This document shows, in pieces, positions 1 through 15,000 of a DNA stretch of 64,000 nucleotides. The notes under the pieces are model-generated. The model was not told the origin of the DNA. It did no database searches and was given only the letters and a program-made list of their open reading frames with translations. The stretch is from Mytilus galloprovincialis. Its lineage: Eukaryota; Mollusca; Bivalvia; Mytilida; Mytilidae. The stretch lies in NCBI RefSeq assembly GCF_965363235.1, contig NC_134846.1, forward strand, positions 76,730,724-76,794,723, written 5' to 3'. How positions within the stretch are numbered: the stretch's first letter is position 1; each line of letters begins with the position of its first letter. Made by a program: the position numbers and the translations under genes.

Positions 1-54
1 TTGGGAATGAACGATACAAAACAGTTTGTTATACTCAATTTAAATGGTTCATTT
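1..54 (+). CDS. TXNDC11: TXNDC11 exon (partial, cut by window start)
   Basis: Open frame of 18 codons reading LGMNDTKQFVILNLNGSF, then the donor gtaagt at 55. Phase 0 agrees with the next exon. Its 5' end is outside the window. Confidence 0.6.
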
Positions 55-3000
55 GTAAGTATTGTGTACACTAGAAAATTATATATAGTTGCAGTTCTGT
101 AAACAAAGTGTTCATTCTCCAAGTGCCCTTTTATGTAACTTTTTTTGGTCAGATTACTAATGAGTATTCTATCTGCTATGCCTAATTGTTCTTAATTATC
201 TTGATTATAGATAAAAAAAAGTTAAATAGCAAAAGTAAAGTGAAGCCTAAATTTTGACAACTAGATATAAGAAGATGTGGTATGAGTGCCAAGAGACAAC
301 TCTCCATCCAAGTCACAATTAGTAAAAGATAAAAACATTATAGGTCTTAGTACAATCTTCACACCTAACAGCAAGCTATAAAGGGCCCCCAAAATGACTA
401 GTGTAAAACCATTCAAGCGGGAAAACCAACAAATGTTATTAATATTCTATAAAATATTATTTTTGTTTGTCTCATTGACATAGTCAACATCTCTAAAGAA
501 ATTATTGATTATTGTGATTTTATGTCATATCAGATATTATTCAGGAAAATATTTTTTTTTTAACAGATTTACCCAACACAAAATAATTTTACTTCTGACA
601 GTATTGTCAAGTGGATTAATGAACACAGGTATGAGGTGAGAATGTAATATATGTTTTACTTGGTTATGTATTTTTTTTTTGTTATTCTTATAAAAATTAT
701 GTTTTATTGTTACTTTTATATAATGTTCAGATAAATTGCTTAGATATTTGAGTCTGAGGGGACTTGTATGACATCAGAGATAAATAATTTGTTAATTGTG
801 TTACCTCTTATTTTGTGTATGGAGTCACAACTCACCTGGCCCAAAAGGATTCTTTGCTTCTTTGTTGATTGTGACAATCAGTTATCTTCGGTTTCAAAAC
901 ACAACCATTAATTAGCTGCCACATTTTAATTACAACACTGACAGAATGAAATGTTTTCTTGACATTATACGATATGTATGAGTAAAAAATGAATAAATCG
1001 TTCACAGAAAACTAAGTTTATGATGTATGCTGCATGCATTGGTTCAAGGATTGGATTAACGTTATTTCTCACCAGTCACTCATTTCCTTCATCTTTAAGT
1101 TGCAGAATGTATGTCTGCTCCAGTAAGATAATATTCATATAGGATTTGAATGTTTAGATACATCCTTTTTTTATTGCTGTACATTTATATACTGTTTTCT
1201 TGTTTGTATATATGTAAAAGTGTAAAAACTGTTTAGATTTTTAAAAATTTTACTTGCTTATAAATTGCAGAACTTAGTGAAATGGATATCAGTACCAGGA
1301 CACAAGAGTCTACAGTTATCTACACTATTAAACCGGGGACCAGTTTTATTGGTCTTTGCTCCAGTGAATAGGCTGCATACAGTGGACTTCTATTATCTCA
1401 TAGTGAGTTATTAAAGATTTGACTAAAGATTTTACAAGTTTTCAGCCAAAAATGTTAAACCATCACTTAACCAAGTATTTTTTTCATGAGAACATGATTC
1501 ATTACATGTTCATTAAAATAAAAATATATTACAAACAAAATATGTTGATGAACTTCCTGATATAAGGTTCAAACAGAGGATCAAAAGTTATCACTGTTGA
1601 AAATGATGTGACCAAAAAAGTTGAATTCTTTAAAAAAAAGATTATGTTTTTTTGCCTTTTGATACATATAATAACTGTACATTAATGCTGGTGAATATTT
1701 CATGTTTATATTTCTTCATCAGATATCACTTTTTTGGTACAGATTGCGTGCAATGCAATCAAAACCTTATGGAGCTGACTTGATATCTAAATCTTCCAAG
1801 CCTTATCACTACCTTTTTGATACACAAAATATAGTGCATTGATCATAACATTCTAGATCCTATCCATTAACATTTTCAGAAATTTAACGTTGTAATATAT
1901 GCTCAGATATTCTACGCACAAAATAATGTTACACTTGTCAAGATAATAACATAACTTTTGCAGGGTGCATGAATCTAATAACCTTTTCTAAGAATATAAA
2001 TGATGTCATTATTTAAGTCATCTTTAAAAAAATTGAAGTTATATTCCTTTGTCTAGAATTGATATTAAATCAACAACAACCAATGCAATATTTAATTTTC
2101 CTTCCCACTGATAAATTGAAGCAATCTTTACCAATCAGTGCTTACAAGCACTTTGATTGAGATAATTTATTCATACAGTAATTGCTGAATTTGTTGGTTC
2201 TTCTATTTGATGAGAATGCTCCAATTAAATTGATATATACAGTACCATTCAAACGGATCGATTCGATACTTTTTTTTTCTGATTTCCGTGTGTTTCGGAG
2301 CCACACTGAGTACCACGGATTTCACTCCCAAATTCCTCCAAAGATTCTCTCCCAACACCACGTGGCTGGTAATTGGTTTATTGCCCATCGGATGTACTAA
2401 AAATTAACAATGTGTGACAACATAATCGGATTAGCCAGATAATTTACCTATGTACATTTAGTCGATCTTGATTGTACAGGTGTGCTTTAAAATCACGGGG
2501 TATTAAAATTTTAACAAACGTTTTCCTTCCTTTGACAAATAAAGATGTGAAATTATCAATTAGAATAAGATAATTATTATCTTATACGTTTTTGTCCCAT
2601 GCCATTATCTATGAAATAATTTTACAAACAAAAAAAATATCGTGTGCTGGTAGAGATCAAAGTAGGATAAGGGCAATTAATTCCTCAGTGTAGGGAGTGA
2701 GCTCGCTATCACAATAAACCTATACGCGATTTTGGGAGAGATTACTCCTAAATTCCTCCTAACATTTTGGGAGGAATATCTGAGTTTTTCGGAGTGACTC
2801 CTGACATTTTCCTTGGTGTAGGGCGTGGGAGAGCTGGTCCACTTGAATGGTACTGTAAATTTAAGCTTCAGAACCAGCTAATTTTTTATGTTAATTCTTA
2901 AAAAATGTTGTTAACATAACAAAAAAGCATATTAAAAACAATAGTTTTTGTAAATGTTCAATGTCTAATGATAATGTTATTGCTTTTTCAGTTGAGAGAA

Positions 3001-6000
3001 TTAGTATTACAGTATAGGAACTGTCATAACAGAACATTTATCATTTTATTAGAGGGTTTACTGAGACGTAAGAGAGAACATGCCATGAATTCATTGGTGC
3101 TACCAAAAGACTGCCTTCCTCCTCTTGTTAACAACCTGTCATGTTGTGTATCGTTACACCGCCAAAAACATATTTGTGAACTTTGTAAACGCACATTTGA
3201 TTATAAAGTCAAAGACAGTTGTCAATTTTCTCCTTCGGAAGAAGACATTCCCAAAAGAGGATTTGAAAATTATAGAACGCCATCGTGTTTGGACTCTTAT
3301 CAACATTATAATGTGAATGAGTATCGGACGTTGAAATGTAAACAATGTGATACTTTATCTAGTCATTCCTGTACCATCAGACGTAGTTCTGATCGTTATG
3401 TAAATAACCTTGTCAATAATTTTTCAAGGTCAAAATGTAAAAGACTGTCTTTTCAAAAATCAGTGAATCTGGATTCTGAGCAGAAGATCCACAGTTCTGA
3501 CATTGACCAGGATCTAGTGAATAAGGAATTTACAGGTTTTAAATGTCGCAGTAATAAAACAGTGAATGTTGTGTTATTAGATAAAAACAAGCATCAGGCA
3601 TTTTTAGACAGACTAGGTACATATGTACCAAAGGAGAGTAATATTTCAGTATCTGTGATCATTGATAAACAAGTAAGTAGGATTTAAGTTTCCCATTCTA
3701 CTGTTACTATGGAATTATTTATTTTTTGTAGGTATCAATTATTGTGGATTGAGGAAAATTTGCATTTCCGTGGATTCATGGTTTCAACAATCTCTGCATA
3801 TAAAGTGAATAGAAAATTTGTGATTAGCTGACAAATGAATTCTTGGTTCACTTGTACCCACGAAAATTGGTATCCAATGAATAATAATGAATCCACAGTA
3901 TGTCCAATGAACAATTATTAATAACAAGTTAATCAAATTTGATTGATATGCTTGCAAACTTTGTACATGTATGATGCATGTTCACAAATTGTAATACAGA
4001 TTGACATATAAAGACTGAATATGCATAAATTTCAGTCTACATATATACAGTATAATAAGATTTGATTGGATAATTGATGCAATATGGTCTTGAAAAGTAA
4101 ACCCCACTTTTTTATGTGGACTTTTATGTGATAATTTATAAATAAGATTTAACAGTGTTAGTTCAGTTTCAGGTTAAAGCTTTTAATTTCACAATTCAAA
4201 GTGAATGGAAATACAATGTATGATAGTAAAAATAGTGAATGGTGTCCCATCATTCCCATAGACATGTATTCTAGGTTGTATGACATTTCCTTGTATTTCA
4301 AATTCTCTTTTGAATCAAAGTGTGTTTTTTTTTATAGAATGAAGTCCAGCATTTTCTTAGGCAGCCATTTACGAAGCTTAATATTGGTAAGGCTTTTATA
4401 TCATGTATATGGTTTGATGTCATTTTCAATATCTATGATTTGAATTATGGATATCAAGAACTAAACAATATCTTCCACTTATTGAATATGAAAACAGTGC
4501 TTGATTAATCAGATTTTTCATACATATATACAGATTTAAATACATTATACACGAAAAAATATGTTATATTTTATGACAATGATAAAAAGAAACTACATGT
4601 TTAAAAATTTGTAACATTCAGTGAATTGCTAGAAAGTAAAACCAAATTACGTCAAATTCTTCATGGAAATATTTGCCATTTGAAAATGAAAATTAAACAA
4701 AGGTTGTTCCTTGTGTCATTGGTTTGCATATTAAGATCAGAGTTAATTTAGACATGCTTAGGGGAAAATTCAGGTAATTTTTAACAAAATTTTTGTCTAT
4801 TTTATTTCAGCCAATTTTGTAATTAATTTTACCAGAGGTGACCTTCCTCATCACTTTAGGTCAGAGGTTACCAGTGGGTCATGTGTGAGTGAGGTGTGTG
4901 TGTCTGATGCTACATCAACAACATTCAATAGTATTGTTATGGATGAAGATAAAGTAAGTCCTATGGCTGTAAATTATAAGATATATTTAGGATTGGTTGA
5001 TGGTCATCATTGCTACATGTATTGGCCTAATGTTCAGTTGCTGATATCTAATGTTATTCTGACCACTTTTCTGATTACCTTTGTCCTTTTTTGACAATGT
5101 CCACATACATAGTACATTGTGTGTTTAGCTAAGACTTCCTGCAGTTTTCAAGGCATAGTGAGTGTTTTTGATGTATTGCTTGCAAGGGACATCATCAATT
5201 AATTGTCTTGGATAATTGTAAATTTCATAACTAACATCAGGGCATCCAATTTGTCATTCACACAAAACCATTTCAAGCGACACTGTAATATATTTTGCAC
5301 TAAATCTAATGTTTGCTGATATACATGTATGGGCATCATCTTGTATAGTGTAATTGCAACCATCTTGAATCTAATTAGATAATTAATACATTTTGTCTTA
5401 ATACCTAAAGTGCAAATGATGACTAAGCTTTTGACACCTCTTATGCGAGTGTTTCAGACACAATGAATAGAAAAAGCTTAAATAAGTTGTTGATGCATGG
5501 GTATTAACAAAGTGAGACAGGTGAACACACTGTAAATATTTTATTTGAATTAAGCTGTTCGCGTGGAAAAGTCTGAGTGTCCTGGAATCATTTTACCAGT
5601 TTCAAATAAAATTGCATCTCATAATTTGAAAAACCAGATTTCAAATGATACCTGCTTTAATAAGATTGTAAAGTCTTATGATAAAAACAAAAACAGAAAG
5701 AACTCAGTATGTCTGCTACATCATTTGGACAGGACAAAGAAGATTTAAGGTATAAGTTGTGCCACTTAATTGTGGATCGGACGATATATAAATTCAGTTT
5801 GATTTGTAGTGTCAGTTATGATGAAGACAGTTGCTCTACATACAATGTTTTGTTATTATAGGATGTGATGATGCTTGTTTATTCTCCATGGTGTGGATTT
5901 TGTGCCAGTTTTGCTCATATTTACCTGAGTCTAGCAAGATATTTTAAAGCAGCCAAAAACATTATATTTTCAAGGTAATAATTAAATTTATTTAAGGAAT

Positions 6001-9000
6001 GACTGTAATATTTTTTCTGTCTATGAAGAAATAACATTAAAAATGTGGTGCACACTGAATAACACACGTAGCGGGTTATTTAACAGTGTGCACCACATTT
6101 TTTATGTTATCTTGAAAAGACTGACAAAATATTACAGTTATTTCTTATATTTTAATTCAAAATTCCATTTAAACCGGCGTAAATCATGAAAAAATGTTGA
6201 TGACGTTATGGTCACATGACAAAATTGTGTCTATGATATGATAAACAAAACGACGTCAGCCAATCAGAAGATGCATTACATTCAAAATAAATTATATATA
6301 CATGTAGACAAAAACGTTATCCGTTAAATGATATTCTGTAAGTTTTTGTTGCCTTACATTTCAATTCACTGGTTGTTGTGGATTATGTTTAAAAATCATA
6401 CGAATGAATAAAAAAAAAAATAGGTATTTAAAGTAAATGATATGTTGTGGTTTTGAGCATTTTGGATAAGAAGAAATCGACCTTTTTGTTACAGCAGATT
6501 TTATTTACATGGCATAGTGAACCCTGGATTTGTTGAAAATAAGTAATTTGAAGTACATTTCTATGGCCTGCTTATGATAGTAGGTAATATTGTTTTACAG
6601 TATGTGGGTTGGTTTGACGTTGTATTCACATCAACTTGATACTTATTACACATGTTTATTATGAACTTGATTTCCTTATGTAGTTTTGACCCAGAAGTTT
6701 TGACCCAGAGTTCATGGTTCACAAAAATGAAAATATAATGCCAGCAATGCAGTGTCTGCCAGTAAAATATTTTAATGCCCATAACTAATGTTGATGTACA
6801 CAGGCAAATTTTGCTTATGTGAATTTCACATGAATCTGAAGTAAAATTCACATAAAATATTTCATGTGAAATTCACCTTAAATGAGTCATTTTTTGGGGC
6901 CCTTTTTAGCTTACTGGAGGTGTGAGCCAAGAATCCATGTTGAAGACCGTTCTTTGATCAATAATGGTTTACTTTTTCAAATTACGACTTATATGGAGAG
7001 TTGTCTCATTGGCACTCATATCACATCTTTTTACATCTGTTATAAGTGAATATCATCAAAATTTTCATGTAAATTTTGCTTGAAATTCATTTGAACTTTA
7101 CAAAAATTTGAACAAAGAATAATGTTTTCATACGACAGCAAAAATTTTGCGGTCATATATTGGTATCACATCCTCGTCCTCGTCCTCGTCATCAGCGTGG
7201 TCCGAAGACGGATGGTTTCCAGATAATAACTTTAGTAAACAGGAATCAATAAAAATCTAACACAATGTTTGTAACTACAAAAGGAAGCTTTGGATTGATT
7301 TTGGGGGTTATGGTCCCTAAGGTTTAGGAATTAGGGGCCCAAAGGGCCCAAAAATAGCATTTATCTAGTGTCAGAACAATAAGTTGTGTATAAGTATTTC
7401 AATTGTTCTGAAATTGTCACACAATGTTTAATACCATAAATAAAAGGTTGAGATATATTTTAAGGGTTATGGGGCAAACAGTCTAGGAATAAAGGGCCAA
7501 AAAGGGGACAAAAACAAGCATTTTTGTAGTTTCAAGTCAATAAATTGGAGTTATCTTTCTTTGTCCAGAATGGTTGTTGAATCACCTAAAACCAATGCTT
7601 TATATAATCTTCTTTTAAAATTGGAGTTATCTTTCTTTGTCCAGAATAGAAGTTAAATTAACTTAAATCAATGCTATATACAATATACAATGCAATATTC
7701 ACTTTACTACCAACTGATAAATTAAAGCAATCTTTACCATTCAGTGATTACAAGCACTTTGATTACCATTCTAAGGATATGCCCCTTTACAAGTGGAAAA
7801 ATTGAAGATTTTTTTTTAGTTTCTGTTTGTCTCAACTACATTTAATGAAATGTGTATATAATGCTTATTACCTCTAAACTCAGTTTAAGTGGGGGAAGTG
7901 AAGAAAAAAATTGGGGTGGGGATCAATTTTTTTTTCTCATTTCAGATTTTAAAGAGATAATTTCTTCAAATATTTTTTCTGTGAGAGGATTAATATTTAA
8001 CAGCATAGTAAATTGCTCAAAAGCCAAATTTTTTTTTATTAGTTCATTAGACCACATTCGTTCTGTGTCAGAAACCTATGCTGTGTCAACTATTTAATCA
8101 CAATCCAAATTCAGAGCTTTATCCAGCTTGAATGTTGTGTCCATACTTGCCCCAACAGTTCAGGGTTCGACCTCTGCGGTCGTATAAAGCTGCGCCCTGT
8201 GGAGCATCTGGTTCATGATTCTAATTAAATTTGAATACTGAGATTTTATAAGAATTACTTCATTTTGAAAATTCTAGTGAATATCATGAGAAATCAATTT
8301 ACATGAGTTTCAAGTTTAAGTCCTTTAAGGTGAAATTCACTCTATTGAAATTTCCCTGTGTACATATTTTTAACACTCATCAAGTAAAAATGTTGTAGTA
8401 TCATATACTGTAAATTCAGAAATTATTGCGAGGTTTTTATTAATGCGAATAATGCGAGCGTCGGACGATCGCAATAATTAAACCTCGCATTCTTACTTTC
8501 ATTTTTCCAATGTCAATTTGTGATTGATTTATCTCCCTTTGTTCAGTGGTGTGATGTGTTTAACCTTTCACCTGGGGCATTTAAGGGTAATATGTTTTTA
8601 CAACTTATTTCCGCTAATCTGTGTAATCAGTGAAGCCAGGTGACATTTTTATAACACTTCGACTTTTAATTGGTAATGTGTCTGTAATATGTTTATGATT
8701 GAACAATATTGCCGGGAACTTTTATGAATGGGATACTAGTACTAGTAATTACTTTTGAATGCTGTTCGATTATTATATAAAGTGACAAATTACGATGTTA
8801 TTTTATTTTGTTAATATTGTTTGTAATTGTTCAGTGGAGCATGTGTATTTTCAGTATAAGTAAACCTTTTGAAACTTAGAAATAAAAACAAGTTATATAA
8901 TACAATTTATTACAATAAATAAATAATAAATAACAAAATAACAAAGATCATCAGAAGATAATATTGTTCATAAAGCACAAGCTACTATTGTTCATTGAGC

Positions 9001-12000
9001 ACAAGTTCAACACTACATGTAGTTCATTAAAAATACAATTTAACACTTTATACAGTCACTTATACCAGACTTTTTCCAACCTAGCAAGATAATGTCTTTC
9101 TTTGACTTCAAGTCGTGGAACACTTTACTCAACCACTTAGCATGTAACGGCTTGAGAACAGAAAGTCTTAAGTCAACCTTGTTGATGGTGGATGAATCTT
9201 TAAGATCTTCAGCAACCATATCTGCGTACCAGTTCGTGAATTCGTTTTTCATGGCAGCTTTGAGCTCACCATTCACGCTGAGATCCATTGGCTGAAGTTC
9301 CCCAGTACAACCCGCGGGTACGAAAACATGTTGAATTCGAGCTTTAGACAAAGCATCTAGGACTTCTTGACACCTGTGTGCACGGAAAACATCAAATATG
9401 GCAATTGACTGCTGTCGTATCGGCAGGTCTAACTCTTCTTTAACTTTGTCGGTATACGGCACAAGGACAGTCTCAATGTATCGTACCATACTCTGTTCAT
9501 TACTCCAGTGGCTCTCTGTGTGGAAAACGTCCCAGTCGGAGGGAAACGGATATTTAGCATGGCACTGGTCTGTTTTACCTTGGTATAAAATCTGAGGTGG
9601 TAAGAGGCAACCATCTGATGTGCTACCTAGCAAACCTGTTATCTCACGTTTATCTTCTAAACCGATGATATCAACTTGCTTTGAGCCCTCCATCTCTAAT
9701 GTCCAGTTAGATACAGGGACGATCTTCAACCCGGTCTGGTCAAAGTTGAAGATAAGTTGTGGAGGCACTTGGTACTTTGTAACGGTCTCGTTGATGATAC
9801 GATGAAATTCACTTTTTTGGTGCTCAAAGTCAACTGGTAGTTTTCTGGCTGCTTTGGTACCCTTTCGCTTGACGTACCCGAGTCTTTTTAGGAAGGATAC
9901 GGCCCATGTCTTGGTGATATGAATCGACCCACCAGCTTCACTGAGTAGTGTTGGGTTTTTGTGTTTGACTAGACCACGGGCTGTTGCAATAACGATAGCT
10001 TGGTTTACGATGCCACCGGCTTCTCTGATGCTGCGTATGTGGGCTGCTACATCTTTGTCTAAATCACCAAGTAGTAGCGGTCTACCACGTTTTTCTGGTG
10101 TCAACGCATTGACAGGTTGGTGGTTGGATTCTTTTGAGTGTACAAGATATTTCTTTTTCATGGCTCTTACTGCACTTTCTTTAATGTCAAGTTGGAGGTC
10201 TTTGCTAAATTTGCGGGCAGCGGCAACATTGCCATGTTCAGTGGCGTATTTAGCTATTTTAGCACGAGTCTCTGGTGTGTAGTGGTTGTTGCTGGCTTTT
10301 CTCTTGACCCCCCGTTTTGTGCTGGTAGTTGACTCATCAGTAGCAAGAGAGTTGACAATTTCAGTGTTAGCAGCTTTAATTTTATCAGCTGCATCTTTGT
10401 TGGTAGCGTTATCAGGATTGGGCAACCTCAAGACGATATCATCAGGGGAGCGTTTCTTTGTGACAAACTTCCACATTGACATTTTTTTACTTAATGGCGT
10501 AAAAAAAATATCATTCCTATTTATAACCAAATGAGTCTTTGCTAATCAAAGCTAATTTATAAGATGTGTAATTAAATTTATTTTTAACAATATACCACAA
10601 GCCAAGCCTTTATGATGAATTTTATTTTTCTCAACTTCGCTTGTATGCATAAAAGGACTAAGAAGCCAAACATAATTTACTACGGGTGATTGCGATTATC
10701 AACTTTTAATATTGTAATTTATTTTCTTTTGAAGTTAAAAATATCCTATAATTACCCAAGCCGGGCCTCGTTCTACACTAATCTTCTGCACGTGGTCGAT
10801 GTTCAATTAAGTTTCTAGATCCCCAAAGTCGGCATGCACAACACATAAGTTCTAGTAATGCATCTTAGTTTCTAGATCCCCTTTACAAGTTACATCAGTT
10901 AAGAATTGTGTATTCAATCACAGAAAACATACGGAAGGTAACTAAATGCATAGATTTGAACAAAGCTTTACTTTGCGAAAAGACATGTGAACATCTGTGA
11001 TTTACAATAATGTTCAGCATAAAAAAAATTTTTTTTTAATCGGCAAGTCGCAATAATTAAACCTCGCATTTTTGCCTGTGGTCGGCACATCGCAATAATA
11101 AATGCACGCAATAATTTCTGAATTTACAGTATTTCTTTTGGTGTCTTTCCTTAAAAACTAGTGAAGTTTTTGAAGTTAATTTTTTTAACACTAGTTGGAA
11201 TTTTAAAACGGACTTGAATCATAATTTATTCAGTATAATTTTGTACAAAATCTGGTTGACAAATAAATATATTTTGTAATTAGTACATTTTCATAGTCAA
11301 GAAGTTCAATTAATGATACATCTTCTTTTTATTTATTTAGAATAAATGGAGACAACAATGATTTACCATGGCAGTATACAATAGATAGATATCCTACTTT
11401 GCTGTTCTTCCCAGCTCACAGGTATGTCATATTTATAGACTACTATATATATCATTCATTAATATTCTTCATTGTGCTTCTTTTTACCTAAGAGGTAAGT
11501 CTTATAACTGTTCCATTAAACAAGGCATACCAGGGTTCTCGCTAAGACGCGTATACACGTCCTGGACGCATGGAAATCAAGCTGGACGCGTCATTTTTGA
11601 AACACGGTCCCTTGGACACGTCCTCGTTTTATCCCCTGAGTCCCAGACACATCGTTTTCCATAGAAGATTCTTGATTCCAACTTTGTTTTGACAGGAAAC
11701 TATACCGGAAGTTGACATTTTTATGATATGCGCGGAACAATATTTTTGTTGACTGATACGATTTTTTAAAAATTAAACGTATTTCATACTAAAATTTCAT
11801 AATTCTATTCAAAATGATCAATAAATATGATAAAGTTACCTATAACTTTATCGATTTTGTAATTTTACGAGTATTTGAAATGCTTGACTACTTCCACGTG
11901 TTGAACATCACGTACTTATCGATTGAAACATAGAAAGTAAAATATTTATGTGAACTTGAAAGCAAATAATAAAATATTTCGTTAATGATTCTTGGTGTAT

Positions 12001-15000
12001 AAAATATGTCATAAAACAGTGTAGATTAAAAAAAAATACGGATGAGAATAATTCTACTGGTCTTCGAATGATGTAACAATTTTCTTGTATTGTGCATGTT
12101 GAACATCACGATCGTAAACAAAGGTAAAAATTGTTTGGAAAATCCGAATAAAACATAATTAAAATATAATCACTATTTACCCAAGCTCATTATGTTGAAC
12201 AGAGTTCACTTTATAGTTGCTTGCTTTTATTAAATATAATGATAATTATCGTGATTCAAACATCAAAGTGATTATTAACTCAGTGATTAAATTAATTAAA
12301 ATTAATTAATAATAATTAATATGAACTATGTTCATACAATCGAAATTTCTTATAAATACTGGCTTGACCAACAAAATCATATCAGTATCAAAATGAGCCA
12401 GTCAAAGTTAAAGTCCTTCTTTAAAAGAAAACCTGATGACATTGAATCATCAGTACCAAGTAAAAGACCAAGAGGTTTCTCCTGCCAGAACAGAATAAAG
12501 ACAAAACTAAGATCAAGACTCCAACCAGAGACAGTATCCAAACTGATGAGAGTTCAACAAGATGGACCAGCACTAGATGACTTCAACCCATCATCCTCAC
12601 TGACAAAGTTCCTTGACCAAAGAAACAGAAGAAAATAAAGATATTGTGATAGACTTTCAAAATGAACAAAAGTGTTTCAATTATTGTATTGTGTAACTGT
12701 TATTGTGAAATATATGTACATATTAACTGTTGTATGTTTTATCTATGTAGTGCTTCTTTAGTCTAAAATGTAGTGCTTTTATATATCTGCTTTGTGTTTT
12801 ATTAATGATCTATAGTGCTTTTATAATAAATGCTTTATTGTGTATGTACTGTAGTGCCCTTTAAATGCCTGTAATACATGTTGTAGTGAACAATATCAAG
12901 ATACAATAACATGATTTATTATCAGATATAATAAAAATTATCAATCTAACACGCATCGTTCTAGTTTTATTTCTTCATATTTCTTCATATTGAGACACAA
13001 AAAATTACATGCATCCTGGACTCATCAAAATCTGCTGGGACTCACCATTTCTAAAAGTGATGAGTCCCAGGACTCACCATGAAAAATTCCTAGTGAGAAC
13101 CCTGGGCATACACTTATCACTGTTTATATTTATTTGTTATGGAAACTGGATTCATTATTTTTCGTTAGATACCAATTTTCGTTGATTTTTTCGTGGATAC
13201 AGGTGTACCACGAAATCAGATGTTCAGCAAATGACAAATATTCCATAAACTGGTATGCAGACATTAGGAAAACTACTAAATTGAATATACATGAATGTAA
13301 TTTTCATCAATCCACGAAAATTGGTACCAATGAAAATAAATGAGTCCACAGTTAGTTTCCAGGTAATACTTTGAATAAAGTGACAGTAGAGATAAATTAA
13401 TGGGGGCGGGCAGACCCTTGACCCAAACCTTTTTTTCAAAATCCTGGATCCACGTCTGCTATCAAAATATAAACAAACATCTTTTGAAGCTTCTCAATCT
13501 GATACTTTATCTTTTTGACGATGTCCTTTTTGTTTATTAAATCTTAAAGGACTTCAAATCCAATTAGACTCTGAACATCATTATATGCTCATCAGTTTGT
13601 TTGTCCTTTCAGGGGTCTCAAGGGACATTAGTTCTATGGTGTATATTGACTAGTAAAATAAAAAAATAAAAATACAAAAATAATGTTCCACAATGTTTTA
13701 TTTTGTATAATTAATATGAAAGGCAAGTAATTGGTATTTATTTGAGGAATGCTGTGATGCGCTGACCCAGATAATGACAGATATTGTAGATGGTTTATAA
13801 TGTTGTTGATTGAGGTTGTGGTAAATTAGTAAAGACCTTGAACCATTTCTTAATCATATTTTAAATAATATCTGCAGATATAAAAACAAATATATTTGAT
13901 TAAAATAATCAAGATTTTTCTAAATATCCCTTTCAAAATTTTCAGAGTTTACACTTACTAAAGCCAATATTAAAATAATATTTTCCTTTTATATAAAAGA
14001 CTTTCAAAAAGCCTGCAATTAATTATTTGACAGTTTCTCTTATAAAATATTCTGCTACTTTTTGATTCCATAATGTTCTCAAAATCTGTCTTTCTGGTTT
14101 TTATACGACAGCAAAAATTAAAAAAATTTTGGTCGTATATTGGTATCATGTCGGCGTCAGCGTCGTCCAAAGACCAATCGTTTCCAGATAATTACTTTTG
14201 AATAAGTAAAAAGAGATCAATGAAATTTTTACACAATGTTTATAACCAAAAAAGGAAGCTTGGGATTGATTTTGGGGGTTATGGTCCCAAAGGTTTAGGA
14301 ATTAGGGGCCCAAAGGGGCCAAAACAGCATTTATCTAGTTCCAGGACAAAAAGTTCTGTATTAGTATTTCAATTGTTCTGAAATTGTACCACAATGTTTA
14401 AGACCATAAGTAGAAGGTTGGGATTTATTTTAAGGTGTTATTGAGCAAACAGTCTAGAAATTAAGAGCCAAAAAGGAGCCAAAAAGAAGCATTTCTTAGT
14501 TTCAAGACAATAAGTTGTGTGTTACTGTATGGATCTCTCTGACATTGTACCACAAGTTTCCATATAACAGAGGAAAGGCTGGGATTCAGTGTGAGGTTAA
14601 TTTTCCTGAATATGTAGGAATAAGGGGCCAAAAAAGGGCCAAAAAGAAGCATTTTTCTAGTTTACAGACAATAACTTGTGTTTAAGTGTATGGATCTCTA
14701 TAAATTTTTAAGCAGTTAAGCTGCTTTATGCGAGCAACCTAGATTTATGTTCTACCCAATAAATGCTGAAATATGTATCTGGCTGGCTATCATGTTATTT
14801 ATAACTAATTGGACACTTTTTTCATACTTTTTATTCTGGAATATAAAAAATATTACCATAAAAACGTTAAATGGTCGTCGATTTTCCCAAAAGTTTTGAA
14901 GTTGCACATAGGAAGTAGTGCTCGATAGAAATCTTTCTATAGTTTATTATCCCCTGTGCTGTTGGCTAAGATGTCAAAGAACAATTGTATGAAATATTTG

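Noticed and set aside
8150-8200. 'gggttcgacctc' resembles a tRNA B box, hinting at a tRNA-derived SINE
   Set aside because: No A box at the right distance and no cloverleaf can be drawn; other copies vary at the key bases.
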